Shown here: positions 1 to 8,132 of the stretch, piece by piece
Layout: each line of letters opens with the position of its first letter
How positions within the stretch are numbered: position 1 is the first letter of the stretch
DNA from: HXMU1420-2 sp040830545
Lineage (GTDB): Bacteria > Pseudomonadota > Alphaproteobacteria > Rhodobacterales > Rhodobacteraceae
Assembly (NCBI GenBank): GCA_040830545.1
Contig: JBFOMB010000116.1
Location: 1 to 27,888, forward strand
Length of the DNA: 27,888 nucleotides
Reading direction: 5' to 3'
The notes under the pieces: generated by a model
What the model saw: the letters and a program-made list of their open reading frames with translations, nothing else
Told to the model about the DNA's origin: nothing
Databases searched by the model: none
Made by a program: the position numbers and the translations under genes

Positions 1-940
1 CATCGTCCGCTACGGCGAACTGAAGCCCTGCAAAACTGCGTTCATCGACGCCCACACACCCGGTAGCGACCAGAAGGAAAACTTCACCATCATCGGCGGT
101 GGGGGTTTTGAAAGCCCCGACCAGCATGTCCACATCAGCGACCCGATCGGGGTCAACATCGGCGCAGCAGGCCAACCCCCGCGCTGCCGCAATTCACTTC
201 ACAGCCACACAACCGCCGAAGTCTTCTTTGTTCTCAAAGGCCGCTGGCGGTTCTTCTGGGGCCGCTATGGCGACGCGGTTGAGTTCGTGGCCGAAGAAGG
301 CGACATCTTCAACATCCCGACCGGGATTTTCCGGGGCTTTGAAAACATTGGCACGGACTATGGAATGATCATGGCCGTGCTGGGCGGGGACGACGCCGGG
401 GGTGGCGTGATCTGGGCCCCGCAAGTAATCGAGGATGCCAAGGATCACGGTCTGGTTCTGGGCGAAAATGGCGTGCTTTATGACAGCAAAAAGGGTGAGG
501 CATTGCCCGAGGGCGTCAGCCCGATGCCCCTGCTGACCGAGGAACAGTTGAAGGCGTACCCCGAAGTGCCGGTCGAAAACGTGGTCCGGGACTATGTTGC
601 GCGCTATTGGGATCTGATGGCGCTGGCGGCCAAATCGCCAGCAAAGGTCATTGGCGAAGATGCACTGCTGAAGGACAAGCCGGGTTTTGCCGTTGATTTC
701 CTGACACGTGGGTCGGTTTCTGCTGATCCTTTGACGGCTGAAAAGCCCACTGTTCTGATGCCGGTGCGTGGCCATTGGAATCTGCGCGTGGACGGGTTCG
801 AAACCATCCTTAACCCCGGTGATACCGCGCTGGTTCATCCGTCCGAGGCTTATGCGTTGGAGCCGTCCATGACAGGCGAAAGCAGCCTGTACCGGATCGT
901 GACAACAGACGACCCGGCGGGGGCAACCTGGGTCGGATAA
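1..940 (+). CDS. Two-domain cupin protein, 5' end outside the window
   Basis: The reading frame is open from base 2 with no start in view, so the gene begins upstream of the window; 312 codons are visible. The first cupin motif is clear at about bases 197-250: HSHTTAEVFFVLKG fits H-x-H-x3-E-x6-G. The second motif, GDIFNIPTGIFRGFEN (about 299-346), keeps G, P, G and N, but the usual metal-binding His is Arg, so the metal site may be incomplete. A second beta-barrel-like stretch near the C-terminus (about 745-900, RGHWNLRVDGFETILNPGDT) suggests a bicupin. The substrate is unknown. Cupins of this build are often dioxygenases, isomerases or sugar-acid enzymes. It lies 44 bp before the MetE-like gene on the same strand and is probably cotranscribed with it. 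Confidence 0.8.
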   Translation, partial: IVRYGELKPCKTAFIDAHTPGSDQKENFTIIGGGGFESPDQHVHISDPIGVNIGAAGQPPRCRNSLHSHTTAEVFFVLKGRWRFFWGRYGDAVEFVAEEGDIFNIPTGIFRGFENIGTDYGMIMAVLGGDDAGGGVIWAPQVIEDAKDHGLVLGENGVLYDSKKGEALPEGVSPMPLLTEEQLKAYPEVPVENVVRDYVARYWDLMALAAKSPAKVIGEDALLKDKPGFAVDFLTRGSVSADPLTAEKPTVLMPVRGHWNLRVDGFETILNPGDTALVHPSEAYALEPSMTGESSLYRIVTTDDPAGATWVG

Positions 941-984
941 GGTATATAGCGAGCGAAGTGAAATTGGCGGGAGGCCCGAGAGAC

Positions 985-2109
985 ATGAGCAAGATACTGA
1001 CAACACATGTGGGCAGCCTGCCGCGTACGCAGGACGTCGTCGATTTCATCTTCGCGCGCGAAAACGATGAACCCTACGACATCGCCGCGTTTGACGCAGC
1101 GATGTCGGCGGCCGTGGATGAAACGGTGGCAAAGCAGGTCGCGGCGGGCGTGGACATCGTCAGCGACGGAGAGACTTCGAAAATCTCATACGCCACTTAC
1201 GTCAAAGACCGCTACACAGGCTTTTCAGGGGACAGCGACCGTAACGCCCCGGCGGACCTCAAGATGTTTCCGCGCTTCCTGGAACGTCTGGCAAGCGATG
1301 GCGGCACGCCGAAATACGCCCGGCCCAAATGCACGGGCGATGTCCGTTCCAAGGGACAGGGCGAGTTGATGAAGGACATCACGAACCTTAAAACTGCGAT
1401 GGAAAAACACGGCGTCACACGAGGCTTCATGAATGCAGCGTCGCCGGGCGTGATTTCACTGTTTTTGCAGAATGATCACTATCCCAACCGCGAGGCCTAT
1501 CTGGCGGCCCTGGCCGACGCGATGAAGGAGGAATACGAAACCATCATCGGCGAAGGTCTGGATCTGCAACTGGATTGCCCCGATCTGGCCCTGTCGCGGC
1601 ATATGCTGTTCGCCGATCTCAGCGACGAAGAGTTCGTGAAAATCGCCGACATGCATGTCGAAGCATTGAACCACGCGCTGCAAAATGTACCAACCGAACG
1701 GGTGCGGGTGCATATCTGTTGGGGCAACTACGAAGGCCCGCATTGTTGTGACATCGGCATGGACAAGGTGTTCAGCACGCTGATGGACACCAAATCCCGT
1801 TATGTCCTGTTCGAAACATCGAACCCGCGCCATGCACATGAGTGGACCGTGTTCCGGGATCGCAAATCGGAAATTCCCGATGACAAGGTTTTGGTGCCGG
1901 GCGTTGTGGATACAACAACGAATTTCATCGAACATCCGGAACTGGTGGCGCAGCGGATCGAACGGTTCGTGGACATTGTGGGTGCTGACCGGGTAATTGC
2001 AGGTAGCGATTGCGGATTTGGCACCTTTGCCGGGTTCGGCTCGGTAGACCCGGACATCGCCTATGCGAAACTGCAGGCTCTGTCTGACGGGGCTGCTATC
2101 GCCTCATGA
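985..2109 (+). CDS. MetE-like (cobalamin-independent methionine synthase II family) zinc methyltransferase-like protein
   Basis: A 374-residue protein of the UROD/MetE-like superfamily, half the length of true MetE, so it has only the catalytic barrel. The N-terminus TTHVGSLPR is the family hallmark. The four zinc ligands of MetE are recognisable: His243 and Cys245 (VHICWGNYEG), Glu277 (LFETSNPRHAHEW) and Cys343 (GSDCGFGTFAG). It should therefore bind zinc and activate a thiol, but stand-alone proteins of this type often do not make methionine, and the methyl donor and acceptor cannot be read from sequence. The frame is open from a GTG at 958. The ATG at 985 is preferred because GGGAGG lies about 10 bases before it and the protein then starts at the conserved segment. 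Its stop overlaps the next start by 4 bp, implying translational coupling. Confidence 0.85.
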   Translation: MSKILTTHVGSLPRTQDVVDFIFARENDEPYDIAAFDAAMSAAVDETVAKQVAAGVDIVSDGETSKISYATYVKDRYTGFSGDSDRNAPADLKMFPRFLERLASDGGTPKYARPKCTGDVRSKGQGELMKDITNLKTAMEKHGVTRGFMNAASPGVISLFLQNDHYPNREAYLAALADAMKEEYETIIGEGLDLQLDCPDLALSRHMLFADLSDEEFVKIADMHVEALNHALQNVPTERVRVHICWGNYEGPHCCDIGMDKVFSTLMDTKSRYVLFETSNPRHAHEWTVFRDRKSEIPDDKVLVPGVVDTTTNFIEHPELVAQRIERFVDIVGADRVIAGSDCGFGTFAGFGSVDPDIAYAKLQALSDGAAIAS

Positions 2110-2801
2110 CACCTTTGATTTTGTTGCCGGGCATGATGTGTGACGCCCGGTTGTTTGCGCCTCAGATCGCGGCGTTGTCAGATCAGTGTGCCGTGTCTAC
2201 GCCTGACATTGGCCGTCACGAAACGGTCGAGGCGATTGCGGCGGAGGTGTTGAAAAACGCGCCGCCACAATTTGCGCTGGGCGGCCTGTCGATGGGCGGG
2301 ATTGTGGCGATGGAGGTCGTGCGTCAGGCCCCCGAACGGCTGCTGGGGCTGGCCCTGATGGACACGAACCCGCTGGCCGAAAAGGACGAAGTGAAGGCGC
2401 GGCGCGCAGTGCAGATTGCGGATGTCAGGGCAGGGAACCTGCGTCGGGTCATGCAGGAGGATATGAAGCCCAACTACCTTTTTGACGGGCCGAAACAAAG
2501 CGCAGTTCTAGACCTGTGTATGTCGATGGCGCTGGACCTTGGGCCCGAGGTTTTCGTCCGCCAGTCCATTGCCCTGCGAGACCGGCCAGACCAGACGGAG
2601 ACATTGCGCGGCTATCATGGACCGACGTTGATCCTGTGTGGGCGCGATGATCGGCTGTGTCCGGTGGAGCGTCACGAACTGATGCTCGGCCTGATCCAGA
2701 ACGCTACGTTGCAGATCGTGGAACAGGCAGGGCACCTGCCCACGCTGGAGCGGCCCGAGGAGACAACGGCAGCATTGCAACGTTGGTTGGCAGGGGTTTG
2801 A
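2106..2801 (+). CDS. Alpha/beta hydrolase
   Basis: A 231-residue alpha/beta-hydrolase-fold protein without signal peptide, so cytoplasmic. The N-terminal LLPGMMCDARLF resembles the oxyanion-hole strand. The nucleophile elbow is GLSMGG with Ser62. The acid is Asp181 or Asp182 in CGRDDRLCP, and the catalytic His is His210 in AGHLPTLERPEE, so the triad is complete. It resembles small carboxylesterases of the BioH/MenH type. The substrate is unknown and annotation as BioH would be unsafe. ATGA overlap with the MetE-like gene and the shared strand with the cupin gene point to one operon, perhaps a small catabolic pathway for a methylated or esterified compound (inference). A strong hairpin follows 33 bp after the stop. 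Confidence 0.85.
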   Translation: MTPLILLPGMMCDARLFAPQIAALSDQCAVSTPDIGRHETVEAIAAEVLKNAPPQFALGGLSMGGIVAMEVVRQAPERLLGLALMDTNPLAEKDEVKARRAVQIADVRAGNLRRVMQEDMKPNYLFDGPKQSAVLDLCMSMALDLGPEVFVRQSIALRDRPDQTETLRGYHGPTLILCGRDDRLCPVERHELMLGLIQNATLQIVEQAGHLPTLERPEETTAALQRWLAGV

Positions 2802-2833
2802 ACACCCACGACGACCGAACCGCAACCGGATGA

Positions 2834-2858
2834 AGTTGCCCGGTGTTTCCGGGCAACT
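2834..2858. terminator. Hairpin between convergent operons
   Basis: A perfect 10-bp inverted repeat: AGTTGCCCGG, then a TGTTT loop, then CCGGGCAACT. It lies midway in the 71-bp gap between the hydrolase stop (2801) and the RND permease stop (2873), the expected place for a bidirectional terminator. Neither side has a clear U-tract, so termination efficiency is uncertain; it could also act as a 3'-end stabiliser. Confidence 0.6.
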
Positions 2859-2872
2859 CAGACATTTGGACC

Positions 2873-5800
2873 TTATGCGGCTTCCGCCTTTGTTCGCCCG
2901 CGCCCGAAGAAGACGAAGTAGAACACAGGTGCCGCGATCAGGGTCAGGATCGACGCAAACGCGAGGCCGCCCATAATCGTCACGGCCATCGACTGGAAGA
3001 ACGCGTCCCAGATCAGGGGCAGCATGCCCAGGATCGTTGTTGCCGCAGCCAGGACCACTGGTCGCAAACGCGACGTCGACGCCTCCACAATCGAATCCGC
3101 CAGCGATTGGTCCGGCTTGTCTTCGCGCACCAGATCAATTTCCTCGACCAGCACGATGCCGTTTTTGATCAGCATCCCCGAGAGGGACAGCAGCCCCAGA
3201 AGCGCGGTGAAAGTAAACGGCAGGCCGGTGCCCAGAAGGCCCAGGCTGACCCCGTTCACAGCCATCGGCACCAGCAGCCAGATGATCAGCGGCTGACGCA
3301 GGGCGTTGAACAACAGGACAGAGATCAGAACCATGACAATCCCGCTGGCGGGCAATTGCGCCGCCAAGCTGGCCTGTGCTTCGGTTGAGCTTTCGTATTC
3401 ACCGCCCCAAGCCATGTTGTAGCCGGGTGGCACTTCGATAGCCTCGACAGCCGCTTGAATCTCGGCCTGTACGGTTGCTGCGGTGACGCCTTTGGTCACG
3501 TCAGCGCCCACTGTGATAGTCAGCACCCGATCACGGCGCATAACCAGCGTGTTCTGCGGTTCGTAGACCAATCCGTCGACAGCTTGCTCAAAGGGCACAC
3601 CTCGACCCAACGTGCTGCTGTAGACAAGGTGGTCGGTGAAAGCGAGTTGTTCGTTGGGCGAGGCCCGAACGATGATCGGAAGCTGACGTTCGCCTTCGCG
3701 ATATGTACCGGCGCGCACACCTTCGGTTGCATATAGCAACGTGGACGAAACATCGTCACGGGATATCCCGGCCTCTTGCGCGCGCTCGACCGAGTAGATG
3801 GGCCGCAGCACCTGTTCCAATTCCCGCCAGTCGTTGCGGGGGGCAACAATGTCGTCGGATGCCGCCAGCAAAACGCCCTCTGCCACATCGGCCAGTTCTC
3901 GCAAAACCACCGGATCGGGCCCGGAGAAGCGGACTTCGATCGGGTTGCCGCCGCCCGGGCCAAAGGCCAGCCGTTTGGCGCGTAGTTCACCGTTTGGTGT
4001 CGCCTTAGCTCCAAAGTCCAGGAACTGGTCGATGAGAGGAGCAATCTTTTCGAGCGACTCCGCGCGGACGATGATGTGTCCGTAGCTGGGGTTCGCCTGC
4101 TCGGATTCATAGGTCAACATGAACCGGTCCGCGCCCTGGCCCACGGTGGCCGTCACGGCGGTGACGTCCTCGTGCTCGATCAACCAGTCTTCCAACACAG
4201 CCAGATCGCGCGAGGTTTCGTGGATCGATGCCCCTTGAGGCAGCTTGTAGTGCACGAAAACCAGCGGCGTGTTGCTGTCTGGGAAAAACTGCTGCTTGAT
4301 TTGCGCAAACAGGCCGAAACAGACAACTGTGACTGCTAGCAGGCCGGGGATCACCAGCCACCAGAGTTTCAGGCAGATCCGCAACAGGCCTCGATAGATG
4401 CGGAAGCCAATTCCGCCATAGGCATCAGCCGCGCCCTCTTCCCCTTGCTTGAAGAAGTAGTGCCCCAGCAAAGGTGTGACTGTCAGCGCCAGCACCCAGG
4501 ACAGCAGCAGCGATATCGCGATCACGGCAAAAAGCGAGAACAGGAACTCGCCGGTCTGATCAGGGCTGAGCCCGATACCAGCGAAGGCCATAATACCGAT
4601 GATAGTTGCCCCCAACAGCGGGATCTGGGTCTTTTGCGCAGCTTCATCGGCTGCCTTGCGGGAACTCATGCCGGATCGCATCGCGACCTGCATGCCTTCA
4701 GCCACAACAATGGCATTGTCCACCAGCATGCCCATCGCAATGATCAGCGCGCCAAGCGAAATCCGCTCCATCTCGATCGAGAAAATGGCCATGAAAAACA
4801 GCGTGCCGACAACCGTCAGCAACAGCGTGGTGCCAACGACCAATGCCGCGCGCCAGCCCATGAACAGCGCCAGAACAAACACAACGATACCAACGGACAT
4901 ACCCAGATTTACGAGGAATGCGCTTGACGCCTCCTCAACAATCAGGTGCTGCTGGTAGATTGGGGACAGGTTGATGCCCAATGGGATTTGCAGCGCCAGT
5001 TCGTCCAGCCGCTGATCGACCCGGTGCCCCACATCAACGATGTTTTCCGTGCTTATACCAGCAATGCCGAGGGTGAACGCTTCGGTCCCGTTGTGGCGCA
5101 CCATGAAGTCGGGGTTTTGTTCGCGGGCCCGGCTGACGTCGGCAAAGTCGCTGAGGTTCAGAACCTGACCGTTCACGCCGATGGACAACGCAGCAATCTC
5201 ACCAACGGTGTCGCTGCCCAAGGGACCGGCAATCAACTGACGTCCGTCTTCGGATTGCAATGATCCGGCGGGGGTCAGTGAGTTTGCGGTGGTGATCGCG
5301 CTTTGAATGGCGGTGGGTGGGACGTTCAGGTTTGCAACCAGCGCACTGCGCGGTTCGACAAAGATCGCTTCGTTGGGCAACCCGTTCACAACCACGTCGG
5401 CAACACCCGGCACGGCGACCAGTTCGCGGCGCAGGAAAGCCGCCAGATCGTGACGCTGCCTATCGTCGAACCCTTCGGCAGTGACCGCGTAGTAGAGGCC
5501 ATATACGTCACCAAAGGTGTCGTTCACAAAGGGTGTTGTAGCCCCGACTGGCAGTTGTGCATCCCCGACCCTGTTGCGCAGTTTCGTCCAGATTGCTGGT
5601 AGTTCGGTCCCGTCGTAGTGGGTTTGAATGTCCACCGTGATCAGCGACATGCCAGGTTGGTTGGTGGAGCGGATTTCATCCACTTCACCCATCTTCTGGA
5701 TTTCGGACTCAATGGGTTCGGACACCTCGCGTGCGACTTCCATCGCGGATGCGCCGGGATATTGCGTGACAATGACAGCGGATTTGATGGTAAAGGCGGG

Positions 5801-5911
5801 GTCTTCAAGCCGTCCAAGACTGGAAAATCCCCAGTAGCCGCCGAACAGACAGACCAGCATGATGATCCACGTGTAGAGCGGACGCTCTACGAAGTAGCGT
5901 GCGATAGACAT
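2873..5911 (-). CDS. RND family efflux permease (AcrB-like)
   Basis: A 1012-residue inner-membrane RND transporter of the hydrophobe/amphiphile efflux type, normal length for the family. TM1 is near residues 13-30, after ARYFVERPLYTW; two large periplasmic loops follow TM1 and TM7. The proton relay can be located: Asp398 in MGMLVDNAIVVAEG and Lys916 in SGMLIKNGIVLVEE. The residue equivalent to the second Asp of the AcrB DD pair is Asn399, a variant I associate with other members of this branch. The start follows GAGG at a spacing of about 7; that ribosome site overlaps the adaptor stop 9 bp upstream. With the adaptor gene it should form an energy-dependent efflux pump. No outer-membrane channel is encoded in the window, so a TolC-like partner must come from elsewhere. 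Substrates are unknown. Confidence 0.95.
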   Translation of the reverse strand: MSIARYFVERPLYTWIIMLVCLFGGYWGFSSLGRLEDPAFTIKSAVIVTQYPGASAMEVAREVSEPIESEIQKMGEVDEIRSTNQPGMSLITVDIQTHYDGTELPAIWTKLRNRVGDAQLPVGATTPFVNDTFGDVYGLYYAVTAEGFDDRQRHDLAAFLRRELVAVPGVADVVVNGLPNEAIFVEPRSALVANLNVPPTAIQSAITTANSLTPAGSLQSEDGRQLIAGPLGSDTVGEIAALSIGVNGQVLNLSDFADVSRAREQNPDFMVRHNGTEAFTLGIAGISTENIVDVGHRVDQRLDELALQIPLGINLSPIYQQHLIVEEASSAFLVNLGMSVGIVVFVLALFMGWRAALVVGTTLLLTVVGTLFFMAIFSIEMERISLGALIIAMGMLVDNAIVVAEGMQVAMRSGMSSRKAADEAAQKTQIPLLGATIIGIMAFAGIGLSPDQTGEFLFSLFAVIAISLLLSWVLALTVTPLLGHYFFKQGEEGAADAYGGIGFRIYRGLLRICLKLWWLVIPGLLAVTVVCFGLFAQIKQQFFPDSNTPLVFVHYKLPQGASIHETSRDLAVLEDWLIEHEDVTAVTATVGQGADRFMLTYESEQANPSYGHIIVRAESLEKIAPLIDQFLDFGAKATPNGELRAKRLAFGPGGGNPIEVRFSGPDPVVLRELADVAEGVLLAASDDIVAPRNDWRELEQVLRPIYSVERAQEAGISRDDVSSTLLYATEGVRAGTYREGERQLPIIVRASPNEQLAFTDHLVYSSTLGRGVPFEQAVDGLVYEPQNTLVMRRDRVLTITVGADVTKGVTAATVQAEIQAAVEAIEVPPGYNMAWGGEYESSTEAQASLAAQLPASGIVMVLISVLLFNALRQPLIIWLLVPMAVNGVSLGLLGTGLPFTFTALLGLLSLSGMLIKNGIVLVEEIDLVREDKPDQSLADSIVEASTSRLRPVVLAAATTILGMLPLIWDAFFQSMAVTIMGGLAFASILTLIAAPVFYFVFFGRGRTKAEAA

Positions 5912-5920
5912 CGTGGACCT

Positions 5921-6964
5921 CTATTTCGGAAAGCCTTGGAACACACGAACGGTCTGGCCGTCGCTCAGATACGCGCCGCCGGTTGCAACGATCTGCTGAC
6001 CGGATTTCAAGCCCGACAGTACATGGGTTGCGCCCGTGTCGGACGGAGCAATCGTCACGGGAACCTGCCTGACGACGCCTTCGGTTTCTGTCGAAGGTTC
6101 GAACACCATGACACTGGTCGTTCCGTCGTTCTTCGTGACGATAGCGGACAGGGGGACTTCGATTTCAGTGCCAGCGGCGCGCAATTGGGCAAACACAGTC
6201 ACGGATGCGCCCGGTGTGATCACCTGTCCTTCGGGTGGTTCCATGGCCAGTGTAACATTGATCGTCTGGCCCACATCGGATGTTTCCGCCGCATATTCCA
6301 ATACGACCAGCGGGTGCTTTTCCTTCCGTCCGGGGAATTCCGCCCAAAGATCCAAGGCGCGATCTTCGTTGGAAGTCTGAAACAGAACTTCGGGAACGTC
6401 GATTTCTACATGAAGTTCGGAGAGATCGTGCAAACGAACGACAGGCGTGCCGGGGCCAATCGTTGTGTATTTGGCGACCAGCCGCGTTGCGACCAACGCG
6501 TCAAAAGGCGACCGTAGAGTGGCGTGACCAAAATCGCGCTGGGCACGTTCGGTCGCGATCTCGGTCAAAATGGCCGCTGTCTGTGCGTCGTCAATCGAAA
6601 CACGCGTCGCTGCGCCGCCACTGAGCTTGGACAGTCGGTCAACTGTTCGGTCCGCTTGTTCCTGTTGTGCACGAGCCTGGTTGAGTGCCAGTTCGAATGG
6701 CTTCTGATCCAGTTGCCCGATCAGCGCCCCTTCAGCAACCGTTTCCCCTTCGCGGACAGGGAAATCCGTCAGTTGTCCCCCCACCTGAAACGCCAGGTCG
6801 ACGGTTTCCCGCGCAGCGATCCGACCAAAGAAGCGGCGCGTGATCGGTTGGCTGTCGGTATCCACCTCAATGATCTTGGCCAAAGGCGCTGTGTCATCGG
6901 CCAGCACAGAGGCTGGAGCAATGCCAAGCGCCAAGATAGCGGTCAAAATTGAAAGTTGTCTCAT
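5921..6964 (-). CDS. RND efflux periplasmic adaptor (membrane fusion protein)
   Basis: A 347-residue adaptor that links an RND permease to an outer-membrane channel. It begins with a Sec signal peptide (MRQLSILTAILALGIAPASVLA, cleavage about residue 22 before DDTAP) and has no lipobox Cys, so it is probably soluble or peripheral rather than a lipoprotein. Family signatures visible: RRFFGRIAARETVDLAFQV, then the lipoyl half-motif VGGQLTDFPVREGETVAEG, a short coiled-coil hairpin (about residues 92-140, NQARAQQEQADRT), the second lipoyl half (FGHATLRSPFDALV), and beta-barrel/MP domains to the end (SGLKSGQQIVATGGAYLSDG). The permease follows after 9 bp and tetR precedes by 42 bp, all on one strand. 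Its own ribosome site is weak. Confidence 0.93.
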   Translation of the reverse strand: MRQLSILTAILALGIAPASVLADDTAPLAKIIEVDTDSQPITRRFFGRIAARETVDLAFQVGGQLTDFPVREGETVAEGALIGQLDQKPFELALNQARAQQEQADRTVDRLSKLSGGAATRVSIDDAQTAAILTEIATERAQRDFGHATLRSPFDALVATRLVAKYTTIGPGTPVVRLHDLSELHVEIDVPEVLFQTSNEDRALDLWAEFPGRKEKHPLVVLEYAAETSDVGQTINVTLAMEPPEGQVITPGASVTVFAQLRAAGTEIEVPLSAIVTKNDGTTSVMVFEPSTETEGVVRQVPVTIAPSDTGATHVLSGLKSGQQIVATGGAYLSDGQTVRVFQGFPK

Positions 6965-6979
6965 GGTAGATTCCGTTCG

Positions 6980-7023
6980 AGGATTGGGTTCGGACCGTGT
7001 TCTTGTCTAGGATTGGGTCCGAC
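6980..7023. repeat. Direct repeat AGGATTGGGT flanking the tetR stop
   Basis: AGGATTGGGT occurs at 6980-6989 and again at 7009-7018, each followed by a similar tail (TCGGA / CCGAC). Copies are 29 bp apart, about three helical turns. One covers the tetR stop codon and the other lies 16 bp upstream of the adaptor start. Possible regulator binding site or recent small duplication; function not demonstrated. Confidence 0.4.
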
Positions 7024-7555
7024 ATACTGCGCGCACAATGCGCATCATGTTGAATTCGTAGTCGTCGCTGTGACTGGATTTGAGCAAAAGGCCCTTTGAC
7101 GCCGAGTAGATCGCAAATGACATATCTTTTGCCATTTCCGTGTTTGAAACAACGTTCGAAGTGATCAAAAACTCCGACAGAGCTTCCATAAGCATGTCTT
7201 CATAGTTCACATTTGCTTGAACAGTAGTTTCTATCGCCATCTCAAGGATTTCGGGTCCGTGCGGTGTCCCGCTCCAGATATGCAGGTAGTTGCCTACCCA
7301 GGTCTGGAACACGGCAACAATCGTGTCTTGCGGTGCGCTTTCGGTATTGGAAAACAACGCTATTGCCGCGTTTGTGACATCTTCTCCCACCGTGCGAACG
7401 GTCCAATCAAACACAGCTTTTTTGGAACCGAACTGATTGTAGATCGACTGTCGCGACAGACCTGCAGCCTCTGCAATGTCGGTCATCGACACTTTGCGAA
7501 AGCCATATTGCGCAAAGACAAACAAAACAGCGAGGGCATTGGTCGGGGTTTTCAT
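7007..7555 (-). CDS. TetR family transcriptional regulator, probable repressor of the RND pump
   Basis: A 182-residue protein with the N-terminal TetR DNA-binding domain: FVFAQYGFRKVSMTDIAEAA then GLSRQSIYNQFGSKKAVFDW, covering about residues 13-52. The divergent C-terminal half would bind the inducer. The N-terminus is slightly short for the family, but an in-frame ATG at 7555 directly precedes the first helix; no strong Shine-Dalgarno is seen there. It is the first gene of the operon ahead of the adaptor (42 bp) and permease, the usual position for a local repressor responding to pump substrates. Repeats in the 50-bp divergent gap upstream and just after its stop are candidate operators. 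Effector unknown. Confidence 0.9.
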   Translation of the reverse strand: MKTPTNALAVLFVFAQYGFRKVSMTDIAEAAGLSRQSIYNQFGSKKAVFDWTVRTVGEDVTNAAIALFSNTESAPQDTIVAVFQTWVGNYLHIWSGTPHGPEILEMAIETTVQANVNYEDMLMEALSEFLITSNVVSNTEMAKDMSFAIYSASKGLLLKSSHSDDYEFNMMRIVRAVCRTQS

Positions 7556-7556
7556 G

Positions 7557-7580
7557 TTGGACAGATTGGACGTTTTGGAA
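7557..7580. promoter_or_regulatory. Triple TTGGA repeat between tetR and the divergent gene; candidate operator
   Basis: TTGGAC, TTGGAC and TTGGAA start at 7557, 7566 and 7575, an exact 9-bp period. They fill most of the 50-bp gap between the tetR start (7555) and the divergent gene (7606). The middle copy could double as a -35 element for the + strand. TetR proteins usually bind inverted repeats, so assignment as the tetR operator is only inference from position. Confidence 0.35.
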
Positions 7581-7605
7581 CCGAAGTGTAAATAGAGACC
7601 ATGAA

Positions 7606-8001
7606 ATGGACTTCAACCCTTCGATCAAAAAAAGAAGTAAAATGATAGTCGCTGTTTGCACCTACCTGTTTGCCTTGTTCCTGTTTGTCGGCTGTGTGGC
7701 GCATATTGTGCAGCCCGAGATCTTCGATGGGTTCATCCCGGGTTTCATTCCCAAGCCGCTGGCCAATGGTCTGGCGGCGGCGGCGGAGTTTGTGATTGCG
7801 GCGGCCTTGGTCCTTTCACGCACGCGTGCCTTGGGTGGTCTGATGGCCGCCGCGCTTTGTCTGGCCTACATGCCGTTTCACGTATGGGACCTGTTCCGTC
7901 CCGATCCGGTTGTTGCGCCTTTGTGGGTGGCGATGGTCCGGTTGTTGTTGCAGTTTGTTTTCATCTGGTTCGGACTGCATTTGTGGTCGCGTGGCAGGTA
8001 A
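7606..8001 (+). CDS. Small DoxX-like integral membrane protein
   Basis: A 131-residue hydrophobic protein with about four membrane segments: CTYLFALFLFVGCVAHIV, then GLAAAAEFVIAAALVLS, then ALGGLMAAALCLAYMPFHVW, then a C-terminal VAMVRLLLQFVFIWFGLHLW. Spacing and the conserved-looking FIPG/FIPKPLA and AYMPFHVWD stretches resemble DoxX/MauE-like small membrane proteins; this is pattern recognition, not a firm family call. Start is uncertain: ATG 7606 gives a polar 12-residue leader, while ATG 7642, after an AAGAAG-rich stretch, starts right at the first helix. It is divergent from tetR and may share its control region, so it may be co-regulated with the efflux pump. Confidence 0.7.
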   Translation: MDFNPSIKKRSKMIVAVCTYLFALFLFVGCVAHIVQPEIFDGFIPGFIPKPLANGLAAAAEFVIAAALVLSRTRALGGLMAAALCLAYMPFHVWDLFRPDPVVAPLWVAMVRLLLQFVFIWFGLHLWSRGR

Positions 8002-8050
8002 GTTTCATCGTCTCAACCCTGACCCAAGCCCCTGAATGACCAATTCGGAA

Positions 8051-8069
8051 ATTGCATCCGGTTGCATTT
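8051..8069. promoter_or_regulatory. LacI-type palindrome upstream of iolC; candidate operator
   Basis: TGCATCCGGTTGCA at 8053-8066 is a 14-bp palindrome with one mismatched pair and a central CG, the usual layout of LacI-family operators. It is also a direct repeat of TTGCAT (8052 and 8062). It lies about 67 bp upstream of the iolC start, in the 131-bp gap after the DoxX-like gene. No LacI or IolR gene is present in the window, so the regulator would act in trans (inference). Confidence 0.4.
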
Positions 8070-8132
8070 GTTCCCAAAATCACCTGACCGGTCGTTTCGG
8101 CCTGACATGACCTGACAATATCGGAGCGTAAG

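Noticed and set aside
194..1006. 270-codon - strand open frame opposite the cupin gene
   Set aside because: The cupin motifs are on the + strand; this frame has no family resemblance.
5618..6517. 299-codon + strand open frame across the RND permease and adaptor
   Set aside because: Antisense to two well-supported genes and spans their junction; no recognisable motif.
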